Assembly: GCF_019320115.1 (NCBI RefSeq)
Contig: NC_089585.1
Location: 140,415,426 to 140,479,425, forward strand
Source of the DNA: Miscanthus floridulus
Lineage: Eukaryota > Streptophyta > Magnoliopsida > Poales > Poaceae
Direction of reading: 5' to 3'
DNA length: 64,000 nucleotides
Shown: piece after piece, positions 1 to 11,430 of the stretch
How the letters are laid out: the number at the start of each line of letters is the position of its first letter
Position numbering within the stretch: the first letter of the stretch is position 1
The notes under the pieces: model-generated
Told to the model about the DNA's origin: nothing
Seen by the model: only the letters and a program-made list of their open reading frames with translations
The model's database searches: none
Translations under genes and position numbers: made by a program

Positions 1-560
1 CTGCCAGCGTCCGGTCACTTGCCACCGGACACGTCCGGTCGCAAGTTCGCTACTCTGGAACCTCTCTGTACTCAATCGGACGCTGCTGTCCTACGTCTAG
101 TCGGTTTGCCACCAGCGTCCGGTCACTTGCTGAGTGTGTTACGGGACTGATGAATAGTGCCATTGGTGCATCCGGTCGATTCACTTGTTCAACGTCCGAT
201 CGCAGCTGCTGACGCCTGCTGTTGCCGGGCCACTGGTCGGAGCATTCGGTCACTTTCTTCTAGCGTCCGGTCTAGCGTCCGGTCTCTTCTGTGAGCTTGT
301 TTCTTCGTGATCTTGTGTGCGACTTGGGTCCTATCTTCATGCTTGGACTTTGCTTGATATCTTGGGTCTTCTCTTGTGCTCCTAAGGTCTTGCTTGTGGT
401 GTTGATCCTCAGATCATCATGTCACCTTCGTCCAAGTCACGTCTTGCACCCTATTGAACTACAAAACAATCACTTGTAAATTCATTAGTCTAATTTGGTT
501 GTGTTGGTCATCAAACACCAAAATCCAAAGAAAATGGGCCTAGGGTCCATTTTCCTTACA
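1..560. mobile_element. probable 3' part of an LTR-retrotransposon LTR
   Basis: The stretch repeats the phrase GCGTCCGGTC many times (near 7, 114, 262 and 274, plus variants), then turns AT-rich and ends with a TTCCTTACA-type terminus near 560. Repeated CCGGTC phrases followed by a terminus of this kind look like the 3' half of a grass LTR, but the left end and any internal region lie outside the window. The short reading frames here show no recognisable domain. The TE assignment is an inference from style, not from a matching partner copy. Confidence 0.35.
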
Positions 561-830
561 CTCCCCTTGCTGGTAGTTTGAAAAATCTTCTAAAAAACTA
601 CAACTTACAAAAGAAATTATACATTTTTCATGGATTTTATGTTGTTCAATTCTAGGTTTCTCTAAAGTACCCCTTCCTTGTCCATCCCTCGGTTAAAGTT
701 AAGTCATTCATCTAATTTGATAGTCAGCCCGTGCCCATACTCATTTTCTTGGTTTCTCTCTTTTTATGAGGTGGGTGGGGAGGGGCGTAGAATCCCCCAC
801 TTGATAACATATTAACTTATTAGCCCCTTG
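561..830. repeat. direct repeat copy 1 (~270 bp)
   Basis: Begins CTCCCCTTGCTGGTAGTTTG and ends near TAGCCCCTTG. Nearly the whole length is repeated in the same orientation at 1472-1736, with small indels. A shorter partial copy (about 837-895) follows immediately. No coding potential is visible. The copies flank a LINE fragment, so they may be ends of one composite element. Confidence 0.7.
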
Positions 831-836
831 CTATAT

Positions 837-895
837 TGTTCAATTAGAGGTTTCTCTAGAATACCCCTTCCTTATCCATCCCTTGTTATATTAAC
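837..895. repeat. partial third copy of the 270-bp repeat
   Basis: Matches the segment around CAATTCTAGGTTTCTCTAAA and the following CCCTTCC...ATCCATCCC of copy 1. It is adjacent to copy 1, which suggests a local partial duplication. Confidence 0.5.
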
Positions 896-1194
896 CCCAT
901 ACCGGCAACGTTTTCCGATCTTCATACAAACTAGCTAAAACACCTTCTTGCACTGAAACTCAGGACACGCATGCACATAAACATGAACTACAACTTGTCC
1001 TAGCTACTACTCGCTAGCATATTAAACATCACACACACACAACCAACACTAGTCCAGCGCTCACTACTCACGCCGTTGAAAAGTACTCTAACTCATCTGC
1101 CTTTGCTGCAGAAAGTGCCGACGACATGACAACCACCATGAGAGGCTCCGACAGCTTGTCGCGCCCCATCCACCAAAGACTAATGTTGATGAAA

Positions 1195-1471
1195 GAGTGA
1201 ACGACTTTAGGCCGATCAGGTTGATACATTCCTTCGCCAAACTGATCACTAAGACTCTTCATAAAGCGCATTTATCAAGCGAAGTTGTATACAAGACAAT
1301 TTCATGTATGTCCGAAACCTGGCTCGAGCATACCACAGAACCAAAACACTGCCCTGCTTTTCAAACCGGATATCTCGAAGGCCTTCAATAAAGTTTCCTG
1401 GGAATATGTTTTGGAGTTGTTGGAACATAGAGGGTTTAGCCCGAGATGGAGAGATTGGTTAGCAGCTTTTT
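1195..1471 (+). pseudogene. LINE (non-LTR retrotransposon) reverse-transcriptase fragment
   Basis: Translated pieces match the grass LINE reverse-transcriptase core: NDFRPIRLIHSFAKLITK (frame from 1197), then in a second frame LLFKPDISKAFNKVSWEYV and FSPRWRDWLAAF. In intact LINEs these motifs are separated by about 100 residues containing a conserved linker, so there is an internal deletion and a frameshift here. The fragment stops at 1471, exactly where repeat copy 2 begins. Not functional. Confidence 0.75.
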
Positions 1472-1736
1472 CTCCCCTTGCTGGTAATTTGAAAAATCTC
1501 CTAACAAACAACAACTTAGAACATAAATTATACGTTTTTTCATAGTTTTTATGTTATTCAATTAGAATTTTCTCTAGAGCAGCCCTTATCCATCCCTCAG
1601 TTAAGTTTGTGTTGTTCATCTAATTTGATAGCTAGCCCGTGCCATACTCATTGTTTTCTCTCTTTTCTCTTTTTTGAGGGTACGTGGGTTGGGGGGGATC
1701 CCCCACTTGATAATATGTTAACTTACTAGCCCCTTG
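1472..1736. repeat. direct repeat copy 2 (~265 bp)
   Basis: Begins CTCCCCTTGCTGGTAATTTG and ends TAGCCCCTTG. It is homologous along its length to 561-830 in direct orientation, with scattered substitutions and small indels, and directly abuts the LINE fragment. Confidence 0.7.
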
Positions 1737-2492
1737 TTAATTATATTACCACAAACATATATGCTCTACACCATGTACCTATAGAAGTTCACAGATTTGA
1801 CATGGTTTGAGTCATGTGCTCAATGTGCAGCAAGTGGCATTGCCTGGTGTGTTTTTTGCGTCCATACTCAGATTTGAATGTAATAGCTAATCCAAGTAAT
1901 TATATACATAGAGGATCAGGAATGAATCTTCATGTGAAATTGCAGTATCACTTCGTTTGTACATACTTTCTTGCTTCCTGGTATAATCCTGATAGGATTC
2001 ATGTGAAAAATTAACTTTTGCCTAATTAACTACAGCTCTAAGTAGTGGTATTGTTCAATTTTGTTGTTGTATAAGTAATTAAGTGTTCAGTTCTATAGTT
2101 GTACGATGTAGCCATCGCGAAGTGCAGATGAAAGTTTTCTTTATACCAAATAAGAGCAACATATTTTTGTAATAAATATTTTTGCATAATGAGAATCACC
2201 ACTCCATTCTTACACTCACAAGCTGGTTGAGGTAGAGTTGGTACAACGAGTGGCTGCTAATGGTCACTCAAGATCTACTATATAGAGCCTTTTACCTGTG
2301 TGCCATCATGAAAGATGCTCTAGGCCTACAGGCCACTAAAAAGTTCAAACTCACCTATGTGTCAAGACACTTTACCTTTTTTTCTCCCAAGCCATTCTGT
2401 CTGCCTTCTATTTAATTTCTACCGTTTGCCAGCCCTTACATGTGGGCCCGACCTATGATGATGTCCAAAATACCCTTCTTTCATAACTCTAT
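1737..2492. other. intergenic, nothing recognised
   Basis: AT-rich sequence without a supported gene, RNA or repeat boundary. The short reading frames are of chance length and carry no motif. Confidence 0.5.
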
Positions 2493-2826
2493 TGTCGGGT
2501 TCATAAACCCGGAGTCCCTTGTGGATTGGCTTCCCAACAAAGGCTCGGCTCAAGCAGACAACGTGCAACTCATGGGCCGGCCTAAGTACCTAAACGATAG
2601 GCCAGAGGGGCGATCCAATCTCTGACCGAAAGGCCCGGCCAAGGAGGAAAGGCACCTGCTTTTGACTCTGGCCCGCCTCTCTGACCGAAGCGCTCACTTC
2701 GGTCTCTAGCCCACCTCCGGATGGCCTCTCCGACCGAAAGGCCTAGCCAAGCACCGCTTCCGACTCTGACTCATGTCTCCGACCAGGGATGCGCCAAACC
2801 CCTGCTCACTACTCTTCTTTGACTAG

Positions 2827-5800
2827 TGTAACACCTCGGGTGTTAGCCTTGCATAACTTGACTTGCATAACATGAGCATGAGCATCAAGCATTCATAAAT
2901 CATCATTTACAATTGAAACATTTGATCGAAACATATGAAACTTGCTTGTTATCTCGTGTTTCTTGGAACATATGCATATGATCATGTGCAAATAAATGCA
3001 AGTGGGTAATGTTGGTCACTAAAACACCTTAGCTATACTTAGGTTAACAAAAGGAACCTTGTTCATGAAGGCCACATTTCATGACCAAGCACTAAAGTGA
3101 TATTTCATGTGATTACTTTCAATAGCTCTATGAGTGATTACTACATGAAATGCTTAAATGACCTTGCAAATTGCTCAAACATGCTTAGGATATCATTAGG
3201 AACAACTTTGGTATTTAGTGCTAAGGCTAGTTTAGTCATTTAGCCAGGGTTTGAGTATGGATCATGATTTCAATGTGACATGTTTGACTAAAGTTGAACT
3301 AGGTGTTAGAAACCTTGCATGGAGGAGTTCACTAAAGCAAAGTTGTAGTGTTTGACATAAGGAACAACTTTTATTTTTATGTCATGGCCTAACTTAGCTT
3401 CTAACATGTTTGAATTGGACTCACAAAAATCAGTTTTTCACTGTTTTCAGCACTTCAAAAATTTTCTAAGTGTTTGCTCGACTAACAGCTTGACAGCCCT
3501 ATCTTAGTGATGATATTACTCCGTCTCTGTTGCGAATTAGAACGAGGTACTTGAACCAAAGTTGTAGCTGGTACATAGGACTACACAAGTCGTGAAGATC
3601 GCTTGCACGTTGGAGCTTTGGTTTAGCCGATAATTCGCCGTGTAAACTCGCTGTCAGGCATAACATCGGGTCACTGACGAACTGAATCGCGACGTTCAAT
3701 GGCCGACCGGTTTTAGGCTTCGCATGCCGCGTGTCCCCGGCGACGGCCGCGCATCGCCAGCACTCTGTCCGCGCAGGCCACGACGCGCCTGGGCGCGGCC
3801 TTAACCTCGCCAGCGTCCGCCCGAGTCGCCCCGCGCTCCATTTTCGCTTCGCCTCGGCCTTCGTCTTCGCCCGCAAGCGGCCACCGCAGCACCGAGCACC
3901 CGTTGTCGCCATTACCGGCACCGGCTCGCTCCACCTCGCCATTCGCCACCGCAGCCACTCCACTGACATCACCGAGTCTCACCGCACCCGCCTGTGCTCA
4001 CCAACAGCGCCCGGTAAGCCACCGTGCCACGTACGACCTCGCCGGAGCATCCCCGCAAGCCTCGTCACCGTGGCCGGAGCGCCACCGTCCACCTCTCCAG
4101 GCGTTAGCTAGCACGTTGAGTTTGTCTTAGGTAGTATACGCTCGTCCGAGCTTGACCTTGCGCCACCGTAGCCCACACCGGCGTACCGCCGTGGTCTAGC
4201 TCCGCCGTTCCGCCATGGCCGCCGCTGTCAGCTCTAGGGTCGGCAATAGGACCGGCCAAGTGGCTCAGTAGGTTCGCCAGGTCACGTAGGTCATACCATG
4301 ATGACGTCACCGCCGGCGGATTCGCCGTTGACGAGCTGTGGCCGCGCGTGTTGGCTCTGTGCCACCGGCTCTGTTTTGGTCTCGCTGACCGGCGGGTCCA
4401 TCTGACGAGTGGGTCCCTGCTGTCAGCGACTCTAGGTTTTAGGGATAGTTCAAAAATTCCAGATTCAAGTATGTTTTGTTATTTTTGTATCTTTAGTTTG
4501 ATAGCTCCAAAAATTGTGACATAAATTTGTGAGTGTTCCTTAGGAAATGTAGTATTTAGGAAAAATATGTTATTAGCTTCAATAGTAGAAATTTATGGAG
4601 ATTTAAATAGGGATTTGAAATGTGCTTTTGAATGCATACAAATTTGTTTATTTTATATCTAGAGTTCCTGTGCTCCAAAAATTATGAAATTTTTGTGGTA
4701 GGCTATTCTTGTCATATATGAGCTTGGGTAAAAATTTGAGGATCAGTGCATGTGTAGATCTATAGTTTTTTATTTTTCTTTTATGGCTAGTCCATCCTTG
4801 CATGAATTTTTATAAATTATTTATGAGTCCAAAATTCATGAAATTTGTTGGAGGTAATGCTAGTACCCTATGGATGTTAAGAAAAATATAAAATCTGTTG
4901 CTTGACACTTTTTAATAGGATTTTCCATTTATGCTATTTCCAGCCTTGCTTTCTTATTATTTTTGTATAGAATGTTCTACTTAGTAAAATGACATGAAAT
5001 TTTTATAGTAGTCCTTTGATAGCATTAGTAAGACTCTGTAAATTTTTGAGAATTTATTAAGCACATCTGATATATATTTATTATTTAACCTAGATATCTA
5101 AATAAAATAATAAAGGCAATTTAATAAATAGTTTGGGCTTCACCATTATATTATCTAAAATGTATTTGGTATGCCTATACTGTTGGTAGATTTTAAGTTG
5201 TCAAATTTGGAATGATTACATGAAGTAGAGGTGTTATTACTTTATATTGCATGTTAAATCATTTCCGGACTGATTCTAGAGTGTGAGGAGTTACATGTTG
5301 AAACTGATGTAGACTGTAAAAATGGTTAATAACAAAGTTGTAGAGAATTTGATAAGCTTTCTAGAAAGTCTAGGATCACTGTTTTTGGATTTGTAGAACT
5401 CCAATTATGAGTGAAACAAGTAGCTACTAATTGTGGCCTAGTCGATGCATTGTAGAAATAGTTAAGTAGTAATCGAGAAGAGATATGCACCTACTCAAAC
5501 AACGTAATGCACTTCTTAACATATATGCATTCGTAATACTTATACCATACTCATGCATCTAGGATCGGAGGAAGAGATCACGTTGTTGGAATTCGAAGAA
5601 GCAGAGGAAGGGAACCCGCAGGAGAATCCGCAAGCCGCAGCTCCCGAAGGCGTGGAGCAGAACCCTGAAGAGCTTCCGGAGTGTCCTGACCATCGCCCTA
5701 CTTCCTTTCTGTGAGGCAAGCCCCGGAGCATTATAAGTCTCCCAGTAATTTACAAATGCTTACTTACGTATTTATGATTGATGCATTAGGTTATAAGAGT

Positions 5801-7212
5801 TGAATGAAACCACTTGATGCATGTACATTCCTTGTCCAGATATTACACCTTTAACCAGTATAGGTCCAGGATCGAATATATGCTTAGCCATGCTTAGACC
5901 GGTAGAAGTCGGGTGATTTCCTGTCACCTGCGAGATATAGGTGGATACCGGAGCACGGTTGGTTATAATTGTTATCGTGGAAAAGAACCATGGTTAATGT
6001 AAATGGAGACCGGGCGGGATATCGATAGAAAAGCAACAAGGCATGGAGGTCTTGGGTGTGGATCTATCCCCGTCTGTGTCGATCAAGGACCGTACCGTTG
6101 TTGGAACTTCTGACAAGATTGAACGCATGCCTCTCACTTAGCTGGCCGGATAATTCGTTCCGACCGCGAAGCCGAGTAATTCAACTCAGGCCGGGAACCG
6201 TTCTGTTGTGAGCTCCTTCCGGGGAACGATCAGACTGAGCCCAAGGGCAGGCTTGGCCTGAGCATCCTGGCATCTGGTGTTCCAGATTGTGCGGCGTGGT
6301 ACAGACCCGCGAAATGTGTACCTGAGTTGTATCAAAGGTGACCTAAGGCTATCGTGGCTGGTAGACCTGGGTTTGTGTTAGGAATAAACTCCCAGCTGGT
6401 TGAAATCGATTCGAATCGCCGTCTCTCCCGGATAGTGAGAAACTTGGCTAGCTCCAACATCGTAGTAACTGTGTTATGAAACATGATGGTTCGGATAAAA
6501 ATTGGAATTTCAATACCGGCTATGGTTACTATTGTATGCTTCTAAATGATATACCACATGTTTGGCACAGGATAGTTGCTAATCTAGAGAGAAATAGTTA
6601 TAATTAACTTGATAAAGGAATTATAATTGTTCAATGGGTAAGTTGCCTTTTTCGCAAAATGTTGCCAAGTTACGTCCACTTATACAGCCTTGCATAATCC
6701 TTGGAGTCATTTTATTTCTGGTTCATGACGGGTAAGTCTAGCTGAGTACCTTCTCGTACTCAGGGTTTATTTTCCCATTGTTGCAGATGGCACTGTGTAT
6801 CATGGTTATTGCAAGAGTTGCTTCTATCCCGCTGTGGATGAGGAGTAAGCCTTGGGCAGGCTTCCTTAGTAATTCCTATCTTTGCTTTTGGTGGACCGTG
6901 ATCTGGTTTGGCACTGTATCAAACTACGTTGGAAACTTATCTTCGAACTTATTTGCTTCCGCTTTAATTATCAAACTCGGTTTGTAATAACTTTTTATTC
7001 GTACTCTGATGATGAAAAGTATCTGTGAACTTTATGTAATATGTGGCATGTATGTTGAATCCTGTACGATCTTGGTTGTTGTAAATCGTTTATCGAGACC
7101 CGTCGTGGTACTCGACGGACTACCGGGTTTATATGGGTTCAAGTACGATAGTGCGACCGCTTGCGGATTGCCATTGTACTTGTATTCTTATAAATTGGTC
7201 GGTTCTGCGACA
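2827..7212 (+). mobile_element. inner 4.39-kb solo LTR (LARD-like)
   Basis: Starts TGTAACACCTCGGGTGTTAG and ends TCGGTTCTGCGACA. The flanking 5-mers are ACTAG (2822-2826) and ACTGG (7213-7217), a target duplication with one mismatch. It interrupts the outer LTR, whose halves are contiguous once this piece is removed. Very long LTRs starting TGTAACACC are known in grass large retrotransposon derivatives. No gag or pol coding is present inside. It contains a GC-rich patch (3720-4430) with short reading frames and then AT-rich sequence; no domain is recognised. Orientation is assumed from the TGTAACACC end. Confidence 0.65.
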
Positions 7213-7737
7213 ACTGGCGCGATCAGGGTCGACTGGAACCAACCGACCGGGGACGCCCGCTCGGTAAGGATCAGGAAACGGATGGAGAAAGTAAGGTAGG
7301 GCGCACAAGTCAAACTGCAAAATCGGAGACCGTACCCTGCACACCTATAAAAATAGTACTCTATGACCTCCCTAGCACGACAGAGCCCAAGCAGTGCTGT
7401 AGGCACCGACATTTTCCCCTACAGTATTATGGGCGTCATTAACTCCCATACGGTAAGGCTCCCCCCACATGCCTCTAGACATCAATAGTGTTGTGGACAT
7501 CGGCATTTATCGTACCAGGCAAACATGGTAAAACCCCTTGCATGCCTCCAAGTATCAACAGTGTGGTAGGCGCCGACATCTGCCATACCCGAAGAAGACA
7601 ACACAACCTTCCACATGCATCTAACATTCAACAGTATTATGGCCGCCTACCATCATCCTATACCCACCGGCGTGGGCAACAAGGCTTAGTAGCATACGTA
7701 CTCTCTCCCTCTCACTTGTAAGGCCATCTCCTTCATC

Positions 7738-7744
7738 TATAAAA
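7738..7744 (+). promoter_or_regulatory. TATA box of the outer solo LTR
   Basis: TATAAAA followed by GGGGATGCGCTCTCTC sits about 380 bp before the LTR 3' end, the expected U3/R position. It is the likely LTR promoter and would point rightward toward 8.1 kb. Confidence 0.5.
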
Positions 7745-8125
7745 GGGGATGCGCTCTCTCTCAATAGGTAGATTCATTAGATCGATCAAGTTCACTAGTA
7801 CACAACAGCAGAACCACTAGGTTCAAACCACGAGCACACGCTTGAACATTTAGCTCATAGCGGGGCTCCCGTCACTCTCGGCCCTTCCGACCGGAGTTCG
7901 ACCAGACCTCTTGTACCCTCCATCTTTCTCTTTCCCATTTGTAACCCCACTGCAAACTTTGAGCACCTAGGCTCAGGAATAAAGTCACCGACCGACTCAA
8001 ACTGGACGTAGGGCACGTTGCTTGAACCAGTATTAACCCTATGTCATTGAGTGCTAGGCCACCTCCGATCACAACGTACGGCAAAACTACAAATATTTAC
8101 GTGTTGGTCACTTTCTGCACCGACA

Positions 8126-9827
8126 TCTGTCCTCTCCCTTCTTTCTCTCTCTGCCTCGTGGGGCCCAACTGTTAGTGACACAGCACCTTCTCCCTCCTCA
8201 AGAAGAGCGCGAGGGGACCGAGGGTGGTCAGGGGAGCTCGCCCACGCGCTGGTGGTGGCTGGCTAGCTAGAGAGGCGCGTGGGGCTAGGGCGTGTGTCGG
8301 TGAGTAGGCCGTGCGTTGGGGGAACCATGCCATGGAACAGGGCCACCCACAGGCATCCCGGAGCTAGGGAGGGCGTCGTCGTAGGGTGAATGATGTCCGC
8401 CGGTGGTGGCAGACCTCTAGATCCGGCCGAGGTAGGGCGAAGGAGGGCCGGCAGCTACTGGGATAGGGAGCTCGCCCACACGCCGATCAGGGGAGCTCGC
8501 CCACCTGGCCGTGCTCGAGCAGAGCTCCGACAGCTGCACGAGGAAGACAGTGGCAAGCTGCAGCAGAGAGCCGCATGAGCCACGACCACCGCCACCCGTG
8601 CCCTGTATCCCGTGACGAACCACGCCGCGAGCAGCGACACGGCCGCCCCGGACGCGAACGACAGCGCGGAGGCCGCCGCTGCCTGGCCCGCGGCTCGAGT
8701 GGAGGCCCGTGGCTGTGGCCTAGTCCGATGGTGCTCCGTTGTCTCCGTTTCTGTCACCCGCCACCGACTCCTCGTCCTCCTCCTCAGCCGCACGCTTGTC
8801 ACTGGGGCTGACTTGCACGTGGATCCGACCGCACCGCTGACTGAGCCAGCCATGGACGTGGGTCAGGCCAGCGCCTCCGCTGGGGGCGTGACTATTTTTG
8901 TGATGGCGGTGCTACTCGATTCTGCCAGCACCGGTGATGGAGATCATCGCGGGCGAGCGTGGCCATGCTGGCACAGGAGCCAGGAGGCCGACTGTCACTT
9001 TTGACGATGGCGTCGCAGGACACGGTGGCGGTGGTGGCTGCGCACGGTGGGGTGGTGGGCACCGTGTGCGATGCGTCCCGGCGTAGGGTGATGACGTTAG
9101 GGTGTGGAGTCCAGGGAGAGCTGCCTGGTGTCCTACGCGGCACCATGATGGGCTTGTCGAGGTCAATGCGGCGGCGCCTCTCGTCCGCGCCAGGGAACAC
9201 ACTCGACTAGCGCCCGCACCACGCACCTCTCGTCGCTGACGAACTCCACCACGAAGTTCGTGCCCCGTCGAGCCAGTTGTCGTCGGCGCTGAGCGCGGAT
9301 GGTGGCTGGTCGACGGCGGGCATGGACGGTGGCGGACTCGTCGAGCCCTTGAAGTAGGCGCCGAGCTCAGTAGCGGAACGTCGAGGGCGGGACGAGCTTG
9401 ACAGGGGTGCAGGAGACCGTGGTTGTGACGAGCTTCGCCAGGCACAAGAGACAGCGGTGGCGGTGAGCTCAGCTAAGGCGCATGAGGCGGCAGCCTGGGC
9501 GAGCAGGCGTGCTCTGTCGGGGCGCTCGATGAGGCAACCGCGGGTGCACAGGTCGCGGTCGCGGGCGCGGGCGCTACAGCCCTACGGCCGACCGGCCGCC
9601 TCTCAACCTCCGTCGCAGATGAATGAAGAAGCGCATGGTGAAGAAGCGAGGTGAGGGCATTTGAGACTTTTTCCGGCGTATATTGACACCGCTAGATGGA
9701 AAAGTGGACAGGATGGTTTGGGAGGCAAAAAAAAAGTAAAGTGTCGTGGCGCATATGTGCGTTTGAACTTTTTAGTGGCACGTAGACCTAGAACACCTTT
9801 TCATAATGACACACAGATAAAGGGCTC

Positions 9828-9830
<3 letters not shown>
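8126..9830. pseudogene. GC-rich stretch with degraded coding-like fragments, gene not recognised
   Basis: The base composition jumps compared with its flanks and long frames appear on both strands. On the minus strand, 8455-8853 encodes a segment with a plausible hydrophobic helix (around AVSLLAAWFVTGYRARVAVV), and 9190-9440 gives KLVTTTVSC...CTPVKLVPPS and NFVVEFVSDERCVVRALVEC in different frames, broken by stops. This looks like captured or decayed gene pieces rather than an intact gene. No family could be named and no terminal inverted repeats were found. Confidence 0.3.

Positions 9831-9915
<85 letters not shown>
9831..9915. repeat. compound microsatellite (TA)n(CA)n
   Basis: About 35 TA units (9831-9900) run directly into about seven CA units (9901-9915). 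This is low-complexity sequence with no coding role. Confidence 0.97.
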
Positions 9916-9916
<1 letters not shown>

Positions 9917-10618
9917 TTTTGTATGGGGTTTCTCGGGCCAAAGAGATATAATACTTGTTCCATTCTCAGTGAAAGACCAACAGATGCGCACCAATTTTGG
10001 ATAAACTCTATTTTTTCTAGATAAATTCCTGAACTTCTAAAAGTTTCTGGCTCCGTTGCTCTTGTCAAATCTCAACCTAAATTTCTTGGTCGTTCATACA
10101 TTTGGCCCAAGAAGAAGAAATAAAAATAATAATAAAAATCCACATGTCGGCGTGGGGAGCAGACGCGATAAGGCGACCAAACGCTGGCCTGGCGACTGGC
10201 ATTTGTCATTTGCCAAGCAAGTTGCCACGTCCATCTGAGCGGATAAACTGAACACCAACGTGATGCACGCGCATCACCCGCTCACCTCTCTTCTCCGCTG
10301 GCCTGGCCATGGCAACAATACACTTGCATAGACGCATAGTTGCACGCACGCACGCGCAGCCGAAAACGGAGGCCAGACAGCCAGCTTCTTCCACCTGTCG
10401 CCAAGTCGGCACTCGCGCCGACGCGTCCAACGGGCCTCTCCAGCAAGAAATAGTAAAAGAAGAAGCCTCGGAAGGAAAAAAAAAAATGGCCGTCACCTTT
10501 GACCACTGACCTGGCCTGAGCCAGCACAGCACACGACGCGCACATGAAACACCTCCCTTTTCCTCTTCTTCTCCCAGGTCAACCTCCCACCCCACCACCA
10601 CCACCACCACCACCGCTC
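9916..10618. other. intergenic / upstream region of the DUF4228 gene
   Basis: No separate gene is supported. A (CCA)n tract lies at about 10588-10614, just before the TATA-like motif of the downstream gene. Two short A-rich runs are present. Open frames on both strands here carry no motif. Confidence 0.5.
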
Positions 10619-10628
10619 ACATATATAG
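10619..10628 (+). promoter_or_regulatory. TATA box of the DUF4228 gene
   Basis: ACATATATAG followed by a C-rich stretch lies about 105 bp upstream of the ATG at 10732. This fits transcription starting near 10655 and a short 5' UTR. Confidence 0.6.
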
Positions 10629-10731
10629 CCCCCCGCCTGCCACAGCTTGCAAGCCCGGCCATCCCGATCGAGCTCACTTCAATTCTTGCACCGTTGCACG
10701 TCGATTCCGTTCCGCAGACAGACATTGAGAC

Positions 10732-11430
10732 ATGGGCAACGGCCTCTCCCTCTCCCCGTCGTGCTTGCACCTGCCAGCGACTCCCACGGCGGTGCGGCTG
10801 GTGTACTGGGGCGGTCAGTCGAGGCAGCTGGTGGTCACGGGCGGCGGCGACAGCGACGCCGTCGTCACGGCCGGGGACGTCGCGGAGGAGCTCCCGGCTC
10901 CGGCGGCGGGCCATGCCGTGTGCCCCGCCGACGCCTTCTTCGTCGGCCTCCCGATCCCGGCCATGTCCCCGGGCGAGGAGCTCCTGCCGGGCCGCACCTA
11001 CTTCGTGCTCCCCGCCGCGCGCCTCCCCTGCCTCAAGGCGCTCACGCCCGCCACGCTCGCCGCACTGTCGTACGGCGACGGCAGCAATAATGGCAACGTC
11101 AAGAGGAAGCAGCCCCTCTTTGCGGTCGCGGGGTGCCCGTTCGAGCACGTCAAGGGCGCCAACGGTGGCGCCCCGCTCATCAGGGTCCTCCCGGAGTTCA
11201 TCGAGAAGCTCATCACCTGCGACGCCGGTGGCCGTGGCGCGAACGCGAACGCGAAGGACAAGGCCAAGGACGCGGAGCTGTGCAGCACGCCCGAGCTGAA
11301 GCGGCATTACGCGCAGCTCGTCGGGACCGGCAGGAGCCGCCCGTGGTCGCCCAGGCTGGAGACCATCTCCGAGCGCGATAGGAGCCGGTGGATGAGGTCG
11401 GCGGCGAGGACCATGCTGTCCTCGCGGTAG
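10732..11430 (+). CDS. DUF4228 / PADRE domain protein
   Basis: Single-exon gene of 232 aa. The N-terminus MGNGLSLSP has Gly2 and Ser6, a good N-myristoylation signal, which suggests membrane attachment. Residues about 15-115 carry the DUF4228 (PADRE) pattern: a short strand-rich start (AVRLVYWGG), a central F-V-G-x-P-I-P-A-M-S-P-G-E-E-L segment, and G-x-x-Y-F-V-L-P. The tail has the family's C-terminal motif RPWSPRLETI. The middle (about 180-195) is a low-complexity Ala/Asn/Lys linker. PADRE genes in plants are often induced by pathogens and abiotic stress, but the biochemical role is unknown. A TATA box precedes it and the GC-rich codon use is typical of grass genes. Long frames on the other strand are shadows. 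Confidence 0.88.
   Translation: MGNGLSLSPSCLHLPATPTAVRLVYWGGQSRQLVVTGGGDSDAVVTAGDVAEELPAPAAGHAVCPADAFFVGLPIPAMSPGEELLPGRTYFVLPAARLPCLKALTPATLAALSYGDGSNNGNVKRKQPLFAVAGCPFEHVKGANGGAPLIRVLPEFIEKLITCDAGGRGANANAKDKAKDAELCSTPELKRHYAQLVGTGRSRPWSPRLETISERDRSRWMRSAARTMLSSR

Larger units (their letters stand above)
2493..8125 (+). mobile_element. outer solo LTR (gypsy type), split by an inner insertion
   Basis: Starts TGTCGGGTTCATAAACCCGG and ends CTTTCTGCACCGACA, i.e. TG...CA. The flanking 5-mers are TCTAT (2488-2492) and TCTGT (8126-8130), a target duplication with one mismatch. Removing the inner element (2827-7212) and one copy of its target duplication leaves about 1242 bp, a normal LTR length. 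No primer-binding site follows 8125 and there is no second LTR, so this is a solo LTR left by unequal recombination. A TATA box at 7738 gives + orientation. The terminal phrase CACCGACA is typical of grass Tat/RIRE2-like gypsy LTRs. Confidence 0.75.

Noticed and set aside
3731..4130. Plus-strand ORFs in the GC-rich patch of the inner LTR
   Set aside because: No domain, overlapping frames, and position inside a defined LTR.
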